A stretch of DNA of 64,000 bases from Fratercula arctica (Eukaryota; Chordata; Aves; Charadriiformes; Alcidae), in assembly GCA_947846985.1 (NCBI GenBank), contig CANTUZ010000001.1, positions 116,019,757 to 116,083,756 on the forward strand, given 5' to 3'. The notes under the pieces are model-generated. The model searched no databases. It saw nothing but the letters and a program-made list of their open reading frames with translations, and was not told the DNA's origin. Of this stretch, positions 26,301 through 38,276 are shown in pieces; the stretch's first letter is position 1, and every line of letters starts with the position of its first letter. A program made the position numbers and the translations under genes.

Positions 26301-29198
26301 TAGGCCAAAGCAACTAAAGAGAGTTCATGCTTGACTGGCAGCACGGCCCCATGAAGAGCTGTTTGAGAATCTCTAGCTCAAGAACTGAGGCAAGAGACCA
26401 GTTCAGGCTTTTTGGCAGGGCCCTTAAGGGTGCGTGTTCTTGCTGATGCAGTCAGAGCTGCAGAGCATGCTGCTTCAGACAGGCTGAGAGCAAGAATCAG
26501 GAGCCTGAAACTCCGACATACTGGCAAATCAGACGTGAGAACAATAGTCGGGGCAGCTCCAGGCATGAAACACATGAAACATGAAACTTCTGCAGTGGCA
26601 CAGAAGTCTGCTGAAGCCAAAGACTCTTTACTACTCTCTATCTTCTACTACTTCTGTAGTTCAGTGTAACTTAACTCTAGGCAGCTAAGAGTTTACCTAC
26701 ACTCAGTCCATATTTTTACATCATAAAATGAAACAGAGTCATTCCTATTTTGTAGGCAGTAAAGCTATAATACAGAAAGCAAAGAGTTCATATAGCCTAT
26801 AAATGGCAGATCTTGACTATCCTGCCTTCCCAAGCTAACGATAATGCTAACAATGTCCGCGTGAAGTGGTACACAGGGTGGAAAAGCATAGCCGTTCAAT
26901 CCTCATCTGTTGCATTGTTGCAGGCTGAACAACCACCCAGAATTTATCCACAAGTCACATAAATAAGCCTCGGTAAGTGACAGGACATTATGATTATTGT
27001 TATCCGTTACAGAACTATGCCAAAGCCATATAAGCAGGACGAAGTTAGTATTTCATACTGAAATAAAAGGACATGCTTCCTAATCTCCCTAATGATGTAA
27101 GAAAACAAATGACATACAAAGGATAGGGGAGGGCTATCAAGCCTACATCTGTAATTTTTCTGCTTGTTAAAGGTGATTTGGTTAGTAATGATTTTAGCTG
27201 TCAGCAGTTAAGGCAAGTCATCAGTAGAGCCGCAAGCTGTGGGCATATCAAAGTTGAAGCAGTCATGACTCTCAAAGGTGTCAATGCTCTCAAGCAAAAT
27301 GATCAGTTTTTCTCCTTTGCTTCCTGAAGTTGCATCTCATTTGCTTGGTAAGTTATCTACTTTAGAAGTGAAATATTTAATATAGTTGGCCTTACTACTG
27401 TAGTCTGAAAGTGACCATGATATACAGAAAAAGAGTTTAGCAGAACTTATATGAAAAAACCTTCTAGAAAGAAACAAAAAGGCAACTCAGAAAACATGAG
27501 GTTAACATTTGGCTATATTAAATGTTTTCTTTTTTTAATGTGGAGCCTTAAAAATATACCAAAGTAAATGCAACTTATTAGAAAGAAGAATTGTTCCACT
27601 CATGACAAATATTCCCAGAGATATCCTAGGTTTATGTTCATGATGATAAAATGTTTTTTATCTTCTTTGATTAAATATCCACACAGCCAGTCAGTTTAAT
27701 GTTTTTCAGCTTTGCAATTCTCTCTTTCACTGAGTCAGTCACTTTTCCCACTAGCTCTTCATTTATAATTTATGGTGTCAAGCACCAAGCTTTCACAGCA
27801 TGAACATTTTACAGGTGCTAGGTCAGGCTGTCAAGCTAAAGTACATGCTAATAATTGGAAGCTTTGAAAATCTTGGTCTCTTTACCTACAGTGGAATATC
27901 AGCATGAAGGCTCAATTGTTTTTACAAAATAATCAGGTTTGCAATACTTTTAACATTATCAACAAATAAATATACAACATCCTGTCATTTACTTGACAGG
28001 AAATAAGTTTTGACTATCTAACCAAAGATCAAATTGCTTTAAAAGACTGGACAGCATGGAGTACTCACCTCTACTATATACAGACTTTCAGCTTTGAATG
28101 ATATACTTCTAATGCACATACATGGAGATTAAAATTTCAAAGATAACTGAAGAGCATAAAATAGATTTGAGAATGCCATCATTCATGTAGTAAACTGTTA
28201 TGCCTGGTCTGTTGACTAACTGGTCTCATATTCAATAGTATATCTTTTTTTCTTTTGTGACTATGTGACAAACTAATTGGAGAAAATAAACTTTTTTTTT
28301 CTGATTTCACATCAAGAAGAGAAAGTAAAAACACTGCTTTTCAATATTATTTTAGTACTTTTTTCAAATTTTCTAAAGTGCAAGAGGTGATTTGGATATG
28401 ATGCAGGGAACCTTTTTCAATATCTCTTCCTAGTTCGCAGCTCTTTAAACACCAGCAGAAGAAAAAAAAAATATGTTGGAACCTAAAAGCATAGTAATAA
28501 TACTTTGTAAAAAATAATTAAACAAAAAAACTTCCTGCTAAAATAGTGGAAAGTAAAAACAGTCACTTCTAATATGACTGGAAATAGTCTTTTTGGTAAC
28601 AAGGGGTTGTCATATGTAACACACATGAAGGTGGAAAGCATTTGTGAGACTTCCACCGATGTGAAATGAACGTGTCTTGGGCACAGTGATTTGGCAGGTA
28701 CAGCACTGCATCACTACTGCTGGAAATGCAGTAACACTCGGTGACTTACTTAGTTCAAAGCACTGCTTCAAAAGGCTACTTGAGACTTAAGTGCCTGTTA
28801 TACAACCCAGTGATGCAAGGGGAATGTCACTGAGGATCACTGGAGCGCTGCCAGGGGAGTCTGAAGGCACTGCCAAATATAGACTATATAATACTACATC
28901 CACACTGTTAGCAGAAAATGGGAATCTTTATATTTGAATGATTACTGCAAAGGTATTGTCTGAATTAAAATTTGCTTTATATCATTTTTCTACAAAACTT
29001 TTTTTTCCTCTTTTGCCGTTCTGTCTAAAATGTTTGAGCCCAGAAAATGTGAGAAGGGGACAAACACCACCATGACTGTGGAGATGAATTACTCTATTAC
29101 AGTAAAAATAAGGAATAATTTAAAAATTATTCTTTGCTCCTATCTGAAGACTACAATATGGTGAAAATGCTCAATTTGTCTGGGAAGGGTGTCCAGTA

Positions 29199-30002
29199 TG
29201 TCACAGACTCACAGAACTATAGAATGGTTCGGGTTGAAAGGGACCGCTACAGATCATCTAGTCCAACCCCCTGCCATGGGCAGGGACACCTTCCACTAGA
29301 CCAGGTTGCTCAAAGCCCCATCCAACCTGACCTTGAACACTGCAAGGGATGGGGAATCCACAACTTCTCTGGGCAACCTGTTCCATTGTCTCACCACCCT
29401 CATTGTAAAGAATTTCTTCCTTATACACAATCTAAATCTACCCCCTTTCAATTTAAACCATTGCCCTTTCTCCTGTCTCTATAGGCCCTGGTAAAAAGTC
29501 TTTCTCTGCCTTTCTTTTAAGCTCCCTTTATATATTGAAAGGCCTCAATATGGTCTCCCCGGAGCCTTCTCTTCTCCAGGCTGAGTAACCTCAACTCTCT
29601 CAGCCTGTCTTCATAGAAGAGGTGCTCCAGCCCTCTGATCATCTTCATTGCCCTCCTCTGGACTCATTCCAGCAGGTCCATGTCCTTCTTCTGCTGGCAG
29701 CCCCAGAGCTGGACACAGTACTCCAGGTGGGGACTCACCAGGGTGGAGCAGAGAGGGCAAATCACCTCCCTCGACCTGCTGGCCACGCTTCTTTTGATGC
29801 AGACAAAGATACGCTTGGCTTTCTGGGCTGCAAGCCCACATTGCTCACTCAAGTCCAATTTTTCATTCAAAGCACCCCCAAGTCCTTCTCAGCAGGGTTT
29901 CTCTCAATCACTTAATCCCCTAGTCTGTATTGATATTGGGAATTGTCCCAAGCCAGGTGCAGGAACTTGCACTTGGCATTGTGAAATTTCCTGAGGTTCA
30001 CA
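29199..30002 (-). mobile_element. CR1 LINE, 5'-truncated copy
   Basis: Reading the minus strand from 30002 down, the sequence encodes the ORF2 C-terminus ([40 protein letters not shown]) with several frame breaks. It ends through CCATGGCAGGGGGTTGGACT to a tail at 29201-29225 (CATAGAATCATAGA-type, decayed). It carries stops and is inactive. It lies in intron 1 in the same orientation as EPHA6 and is followed by a degenerate (ATCT)n tract at 30001-30046. Confidence 0.92.
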
Positions 30003-30046
30003 TCTATCTATGTATCTAAGTATCCAGTATATATGTATCTATGATC
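30001..30046. repeat. Degenerate (ATCT)n tract
   Basis: CATCTATCTATGTATCTAAG and similar units abut the 5' end of the CR1 copy at 29.2-30.0 kb. Confidence 0.65.
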
Positions 30047-32289
30047 TAGTGTAAAATCCCTTTTACCAACACAACAAAGACCAACTCTGAAAAATTACTA
30101 CTGCCCCTGTACTTCTTCCCAAGAAAGTTTGTTATACATAAGTACTTTGAAAAGCATATGAAGAATGCACTTTATGGTCCTCCTTCAGGAAATTTGTAGC
30201 TCATACAGACCCCCTCCTTTAAAGCCCCAACATATGCAGTTCCATAGAATCTTTTGTTTTCACTTTTCATTGAAGATTTTACCAGATGTAATTAAAGCAC
30301 AGAGAAAACTGGGTTGCAGTGACCTACAAGAAATATCAACACAAGTTTTTAAGTTCTGCTAATGAAGCCTTCCAAAACTGCATGTTTTGCTATTCCAGTT
30401 TCCTTTAAAAGAAATACACTATAGCATGGTTAGAGAGCAGAGAATGTATTGAGTGGGTTGAGTAGAGCAGTAAGACAATGAATTTTGCAAGACCATAATG
30501 TGAACTGATGAGGCTAAAGGAAATGCAGTCTTATGGAGGTAGTTGTAGAGCTTCAGAGGGGCCAAAGATGGATTGAGGATTTGGAGGGAGAAATGGCTAG
30601 CCTGAAGACAAACGTTTGTATGGGAAGACTTGGTGGAATGAAAGAAAGAAAATGTGTTACACTGAACAGCAAAATTTCACCACGTAAGACAGAACTGGGG
30701 TTCTAGGAAAACATGGAGACTATTACACAGTCAGGAAAGATATTGAAAAGTGATAATGGATAGATGGGCTGTATGGGAAGAGGACGAATACTGACTGTTA
30801 AAAAGAAACATGTTTACTATTCTTTGCACATCAGGAATGATGTGCAAGTTGGAAAGGGGAGGCAGCTAACAGGTTTTGCACATATTTGCTTTCATTAAGA
30901 CAATTTGTCATCAGAATTGTATCATCTAGAATCCAAAGTATATAATCAGTAACTGATTTGTCTAAAATTCTAAATCACAGTCTTTCAAAATGTGGCAATT
31001 TATACAACACATTAAAACTAAGACAACTGAAGCTGTCTTCTCTTCTCATGTCAGACTGCATGATAGAAGTCCATCTGCAAGAAATGAGGTTTCATTTTCA
31101 GTAATGATAGAGTTATTCTGGAGTAAACAGTATCCTCAACAGAGTTAGCATACACTAAATTAAGACTGTTGAATCCAAGAACAGTTTCAGGCCAAACTGT
31201 TTTTTTTTACTTACATGTATTTTTTCTCTATCTATAAAAAGGATTAGTGAGATTATAATGAGAATTAAATAAGCAGTGAGATAACCGTTGTTAAAAGGAA
31301 ATATTTTAGGATGAAAATTAAGCATACAATTACATCTCCAGTTTAAAAAGCAACAACAAAAGGAGACAATAAATATGTATTCAATTTTAGATATTACACA
31401 TATTTCATAAAGCCACATTGATCTAAGGCCTCTCTTCTTAACAAGACCTAGCTACTGCCACACCTGAGCAATTTGGAATACTGTGCTTGTTACTCTCGCT
31501 TTCCCGCCTGTTCAAAATCATTCTCAGACTACGCATATAATACTACCTCATTGCAGGTTTCTCTACCCTCTACATGAATGCAATCAATTATTGTTTAATG
31601 TTGTTTCCCACCAACAATAATGAATGCCTTGATCAGAATCTCAGTGTGCTTTTTTGATTGTCCACAGTCCCTTCATTTCCAGTGCTTGCTCTCAATCAGA
31701 ACAAGTGATTTAAATCTCATACTTAATTTAAAACAGATGAAGGGGGAATTTAAGATGTTTCATTTGTGTAAATGCCAAATTTATAACAATGAATATTATC
31801 TTTTATATTGCTATACAGCTTAATTTATTTCATCTAAGAGCAATAAAACAGAGTAAGTACTGAGCGATCCTAATAGCCAAGCAGAACCAAATTATGGAAG
31901 AAAAAGCTGACATCTGAATTATAATGCATTAAGGTAAAATTACAGCTGAATTTGAGGATAATTTCATTCAATTTGACTTAGAGAATGCAGTACTTTTTCA
32001 GCCTTATTTTAGTATTATACAAACTGAAAAGTGTTTTGAATACACAAAAATTATAAAATAGGATTTGTGTTTTATAGTTAAGATATCATTAAATTACTAT
32101 TTGTGTGGCAACACCATATTGGTAGTGAATGTTCTAGCTTACCATGTACATTTAATTGTACAAATGTCAGAAATAAATCTGTGTTAGAAAACTGAGACAA
32201 GTTGTAAAAGTTTTTAGCTCCTTCAAATAGAGAGCAAAAGAGGTGAGAAAGTACATAAAAGGCATGCTTTTGAGACAGACAAATTCGTA

Positions 32290-32830
32290 GCGCAATTCCT
32301 CAAAGGTCAGTCATGGCACTGATAATATTTAATATTTAAGTAATGCCCATGGCCCAAGTGGGTTTGTTCTATGAAATTTTTTCGCAGGAAAGTTGGGAAG
32401 CATTGTCAACACAACTGAAGGCTGGAACACTGTGTAGGCAGCTATGGGGAGAGAAGGAATGATTCTTCATATATGGCATAATAAAGGGAGGACAATAAAT
32501 ACAAATCATAAGACAATCCAAAGGGAGCTAAGGAGAATTTCTTTTATGAAGTGAGAGCCAAACAGATGTGCACATATCAGGTGACGATAAGCCAACCACG
32601 GCTCAATCAAATGATGTGGGAACAGAGGAGACAAATGCCATCACAGAAACTATCAAGTATTTCTAATAAAAATACTTCTGTTGCACTAAGTACTAGCAAA
32701 ACCTCACCAGCAAAACTGCATATGGTTCTGGCCACCTTTGTTCAGTAAAGAATGGATTAAAATGCATGAAGAACAGGCAAAGGCAACTGTAACTGTCATA
32801 CTGATCAGCTGTCTCTTGAATGACAGGTGA
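32290..32830 (+). mobile_element. Ancient CR1 LINE relic (ORF2 region)
   Basis: Landmarks of CR1 ORF2 appear in order on the plus strand. CTCAAAGGTCAGTCATGGCA and ATAATATTTAATATTTAAG match the 'PQGSVLGPVLFNIFI' region. GATGTGGGAACAGAGGAGAC AAATGCCATC, GGTTCTGGCCACC TTTGTTCA and GCAAAGGC AACTG then mark the region before 'VQRRA'. All frames are broken. It is comparable in age to the copy at 19.9 kb. Confidence 0.55.
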
Positions 32831-34503
32831 AAACAGCATGCCAAAATCCAGATAAAAATTGAGAATGGAAAGATCTTCTTAAGCTTTGGGATGACACCAA
32901 CACAAGAATAAATGAATAAGCACTGACTGTTAATAGATGCATCTTATAAATGCATTTTAATTTCATAGCACTGAAGTTAAAAATCACCTTCCAATGGGGG
33001 GTAATAAGGGAACATCACTTAACTAAATTTAAGATGAAAGCTAATCACTTTTTTATACAGCATTGTAAGAGGCATTTGCTTGTGGTAACAGAGGTCTTTC
33101 CCAATCCAGTGTTCCAGTTAGAGTCAACAGAGCCACCTGATGCAGTGTAAACAGTCATAGCATATACCACTAATGCAAATACTACTTTTCCTGTCAAGAA
33201 CAATTAAAAAAAAACTTTATATGCCAGTAATGTTACAGTAAAATATTTTCCTCGCCTCAAAGGAAATTAAGCCACTTGCTGAATGATAAACTGACCCTTC
33301 CATAGCTAATTTCTTCCTGTCTTCAAGGCCAGCGGTAACCTCTCCCCTCCAACCCATTTCCTTTTGGAACGCAGTAACAAGTAGTTAAATAATTCTTGAA
33401 CCCTCTTCACAGAACTACAATATAGATCTTTCTGAACTACTGCATTTATCTTTAACATAAGTCTCCAAAGGACATAACCCACATTATGGACTAATAGCCT
33501 GTAAAACTGAATTTTATGAACTGTAGCAGTTTTGAGCAATAAAAATTGAATCAGTGGACTCAAGTTGATAGCATTTCTTCCCTACCCTACACAGGAATGA
33601 ATTTAGTTTTTATATTTTTTAAAATAATGTACTCTTAAAAAGCATTAGAACCTGCTTGAAGTCTACAAATATGTATGCTTACACATAGTGATGACATAGT
33701 ATTGAACAAATGATTTTTCTCCCCTCATCCCTAACCCCCAAATTTTGTAAATTAGAATATTTGTGTAAGAGAGAGCCCGAAGAACTTGATTTTTAATCTT
33801 CTCTTCCTTCTTATTTTCTTCTCCTCTCTCTTATAAAAAACATTGTTCCATCTTATTGTCTGAAAAAAGGATAGCTGACCGCTATTTTAGGAGCTTTAGT
33901 CACACATTGTATCACTTTACCGCACTGAAAATCATACCTATGTTCCTTACAGCTGCAGAAATGAATACTATCTCCATGAAGCTGACCAACAAGAATCTTA
34001 TTTTATTCATAAAGCATTTCATATCAGGAATATTTATTTTCTTTTTTTTACTTTAAAACAGATCAAAAACCTTTTAACATATGTTCCACGTGGTAAACAC
34101 CCCGAAACCCAAACATTCAAAGTAATTTTTTGGTATGTGCTGAGTAACTGTGAAGTCAACCTGAGCTAGTACCTGGCAGCTCAAATAATCAGGTCATTTG
34201 GACGATGTATTCACTGAATTGGGTATAATCACATCTCATTTGGACATAAGAACACTGGACATCAGAAAAGAAAAAATCCCTTAGGTAAGAGTCAAGCATC
34301 CACAAACACATTTAAAAGTTTAAATACATTAGTGCAAAAGAACAAACAGTTCTTCAATCACTCTTTGCACAGCTTGCATATCAACTCAATAACTTTTTCC
34401 TTTCCTAAACACACTATAAAAAAAGAAGACCCTGAACTAAGCAGATGCTTAACTGAAGTGTGTTATGAAGAACCCATCAATAGCAAGACTTTATTTTTGC
34501 TGG

Positions 34504-34538
34504 TGGGGTTTTTTTGTTTCGTTTTGTTTTGTTTTTTT
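34504..34538 (+). repeat. T/G-rich simple repeat, (GTTTT)n-like
   Basis: GGGGTTTTTTTGTTTCGTTT followed by TGTTTTGTTTTTTT. Confidence 0.8.
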
Positions 34539-34746
34539 AAGATCGGAGTCCTTATGAACCTAGTAAGTAAAGTATATTACATGCTACAGTGAAGGAAAAA
34601 AATCTCCAACCTCAAATTGCTTTGACAGTCTCATCTAACCTGGAGAGGTAGAAAATTCTCATCTGCTCAGATGGTGGCAATTGGTTTTATTCTGAGAATA
34701 TGAGCAAGAAAAAAAAAACCTGTCACCTGCAAAGAGGTTTCTTCTT

Positions 34747-35565
34747 ATAGAATCAGAGAATGGTCTAGGTTGGAAGGGACCTTTCAGATCATCCAGTCCA
34801 ACCATCAACCTAACACTGCCAAAACCACCACTAAACCAAGTCCCTAAGCACAACGTCTACCCATCTTTTAAATACCTCCAGGGATGGTGACTCTACCACT
34901 TCCCTGGGCAGCCGGTTCCAATTCTTAATAACACTTTCAGTCAAGAAATTTTTCCTAATATCCAATCTAAACCTTCCTTGGTGCAACTTAAGGCCATTTC
35001 CTCTTGTCCTATCACCTATTACTCGGGAGAAGAAACCCATCCCCACCTTGCTACAACCTCCTTTCAGGTAGTTGCAGAGAGAGATAAGGTCTCCCCTCAG
35101 CCTCCTTTTCTCCAGGCTAAACAACCCCAGTTCCCTCAGCTGCTCGTCATAAAGACTTGTGCTCCAGTCCCCTCACCAGCTTCGGTGACCTTCTCTGGAC
35201 ACGCTCCAGCACCTCAATGTCCCTTCTGTAGTGAGGGGCCCAAAACTGGGCACAGCACTTGAGGTGTGGCTTCCCCAGTGCCGAGTACAAGGGGACGATC
35301 ACTTCCCTAGTCCTACTGGACTCACTGTTTCTGATACAGGCCAGGATGCTGTTGACATTCTTGGCCACCTGGGCACACCGCTGGCTCATATTCAGCTGGC
35401 AACTGACCAACACCCCCAGGTCCCTTTCTGCCAGGCAACTCTCCAGCCACTCTTCCCCAGGCTTGTAGCATTGCATGGGGTTGTTGTGACCTAAGTGCCT
35501 GACCTGGCACTTGGCCTTGTTGAATCTCATACGATGGCCTCAGCCCATCGATCACGTCAGAATGC
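34747..35565 (-). mobile_element. CR1 LINE, second subfamily
   Basis: The minus strand starts at about 35565, within GATGGGCTGAGGCCATCGTA, and encodes [56 protein letters not shown] and [16 protein letters not shown]. It ends at 34747 with the tail side TAGAATCAGAGAATGGTCTA. It belongs to the same subfamily as the copy at 7.6 kb. Two long open frames (35147-35530 and 34831-35124) are separated by a frameshift near 35140. Confidence 0.93.
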
Positions 35566-36753
35566 TTCACTCAACTCCAGTATTCATTTAAACTAATTTT
35601 TAGCATTTCAAAGGCAAAATAAAATTCCTACAATATAAAGGGAAAAAAACCTAAAAAGCTTCTGCTTAACATCAATAACCCAAACAGACAATTGTGCTCC
35701 ACTGTCCTTCTCTTCCATTCTCAGCCTTTGATATTGCTTTGGTACACTTTGATATTGGTAACATTCACACTCCATACCATCAGCATGGTCTGGTAAATGT
35801 CTGGTACTTAGATCTGAGTTCTGTGATGCAGCAACTCCAGTTCTACTGGGTCCCTTTATGTCTTTTATATAAATGAAACATTGCACCTTTGAATTACAGT
35901 GTATCCTTAATTTTATTTACATAACTGAGTGCTGTTCCGGATGACTCACTTCAGCCATCCTTGTTTGCAAATGGACATACAGTATGTTATTTTTCTGCTG
36001 TGAAGAAATTTTGCTACTTGGGGATTTTTTTCATTCATTCCTACTTCTAGAACTTCAGGTTAATTAATGGTACCTTCCAAATTCATTAAATAATCTGATT
36101 CCACCAACCCTGACATATGTAGTTATTAAATTCACTGGGAGATGATAAGGAGGCTGTACAGAACACTAACGTAAATTTTCTGCTAACAGAGCATGTTGTC
36201 AACTCCTATTCCAAGGAATGTGTACAGCTAAAGAAAACACTTAGGCCAGGCATCTCAACAGGGCTCTCAAAACGACTTTTTTCCCCAAGGCCACATTTCA
36301 CTGTTATTCAAATAACATGGAAATAATACTGACAGCTGAGGAGAGAACACAAAGAAAATGACCAGGATCTATATTAATGCAACCAAGTTCTAAGTCATGA
36401 TTTAGTAATTTTCTCAAAACCCAAGAGCTGTAGTGGGCTATTACCTAAGAACCTTTGTTTTTTATCTCTGGCTAAATGCAAAAGTTTGAAACCATCTACC
36501 ACATTTTGCAAGACAAAAGAAATAAAAAGAATTCTACTTCAGGCTCTATCTCACAATATTTGGAAGTTCAGGTTTATTACAACCTACTGATATGTGCATT
36601 TGATTTCTATCACCAACCTTATCTTGGCATCATTATAGTATACTGGACGTTATAAAATTCCCATTCTCTCAGGTGGGCCTTGTGATACCTTCTTCAGTCA
36701 CAGTTGATCTAGAAGCCATTGTGCTTCTCTGGGGCATTGCCTTACAGTAATAA

Positions 36754-36780
36754 AATGAATATATAGTGTGTATATTCATT
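36754..36780. other. Perfect 10-bp inverted repeat
   Basis: AATGAATATA (36754-36763) and TATATTCATT (36771-36780) form a 10-bp stem with a 7-base loop. It is AT-rich and may be chance. Confidence 0.5.
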
Positions 36781-37398
36781 ATGTGATTATTATCTCTCTA
36801 GCTTTGGTCTTGGTTTTCTGCTCCGATACCCAAATGGTCCAGCTGTCCTTTCCTACACCTCCCTTTAAGAAAGTCACAGTGCCTTTCATTGACACACAAG
36901 CTTGTTTCTCTTGAATCTGCACACTTTAACAGTGCCTAGTACAATTATGTCCTAACTGATTCCTCTTGCAGTGATCCTACAGCATGTGTCACAGTGCAGA
37001 AATATCTGTGAGAACACTGATAATTCACAGCTTCATTTTTACCAATGCAGATTTTGATGCTGAAATTATTCATCAATTCAAAATGGCACACATTCACCTA
37101 TGCCAGTCCACACGCAAGGATGAAGAGAACAAAACAGATGAAAAAATACAAATATACTTTTTACAATATCATTACAGAGTTACAATTCAAAGAAAAAGGT
37201 TTAACCTGCTCTCAATTTCTAATCAACTTACTTTCTTCCTCCACAGATGTTCTTTCCCTGTTCAAGTCCTTTAATTAAATGCAATGGAAAGTTTAGAATT
37301 CACTCCAGATATTGTTGGGGCTAGGAAGAGACAAGTCTGAATGAGAGAGAAACATTCACAGCTAAAACATGGATAGCTTAGTGATGTGTTTTGCTGAT

Positions 37399-38276
37399 TC
37401 ACAGAATGGTTGAGGTTGGAAGGGACCTCTGGAGGTCATCTTGTCCAATCCTCCCTGCTCAAGCAAGGACCACCTAGAGCAGGTTGCCCAGGACCGTGCC
37501 TAGACAGCTTCTGAATATCTCCAATGTGGGAGACTCAAAATACGCCTGGGCAGCCTGAACTAATGCTCAGTCACCCTCAATGTGGTGTTCTCAAAACCAT
37601 CACAGTGTTGCTGAGAAACACCACACTGTAGTGTTTCTCAAAACACATAGCAGTGTTCCCTGATGTTCAGACGGCACTTCCTGTGTTTCCTTTTGTGCCC
37701 ATCACCTCTGCTCCTGTCATTTAACACCAGAGCCTGGCTCTGTATTCTTTGCACCCTCCCTTGGGTTATTTATATACACTGATAAGATCCCCTCAAGCCT
37801 TCCCTTCTCTAAGCTAAACAGTCCCAGCTCTCTCAGCCTTTCCTCACAGGAGAGATGCTCCAGTCCCTTCATCACCTCCATGGCGCTTCTCTGGACTCTC
37901 TCCGCTATGTCACTCTCTCCCGTGCTAAGGAGCCCAAAACTGGACACAATACTCCAGGTGTGGCCTCACCAGTGCTGAGTAGAGGGGAGGGATCACCTCC
38001 CTCAACCTGCTGGCAACACTTTGCCTAATGCAGACCAGGATACCATTTGCCTTGGTGCCCTCACCAAGGTCCTTTTCTGCCAAGTGCTTTCCAGCTGGGT
38101 GGTCCCTAGCATATACTGGTGCATAGGGTTGTTCCTCCCCAGGTGGAGGACTTGGCACTTCCCTTTGTTGAACTTCGTGAGGTTCCTGTCAGTTCATTCC
38201 TCCAGCTTGTCAAGGTTCCTCTGGATGGCAGCATGAGCCTCTGGCGTATCAGACACGCAGCTTTATGTCATCAGGT
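37399..38276 (-). mobile_element. CR1 LINE, 5'-truncated copy with internal insertion
   Basis: The minus strand encodes [51 protein letters not shown] and [19 protein letters not shown], with frameshifts. The 3' end is of the type with GGTCCTGGGCAACCTGCTCT. It ends at 37399 near CACAGAATGGTTGAGGTTGG. About 80 bp at 37581-37665 does not fit the CR1 consensus and contains a hairpin (separate entry). Confidence 0.92.
37612..37640. other. 10-bp inverted repeat inside a CR1
   Basis: TGAGAAACAC (37612-37621) and GTGTTTCTCA (37631-37640) are perfect inverted copies around a 9-base loop. They lie in extra sequence that interrupts the CR1 at 37.4 kb. Confidence 0.7.
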
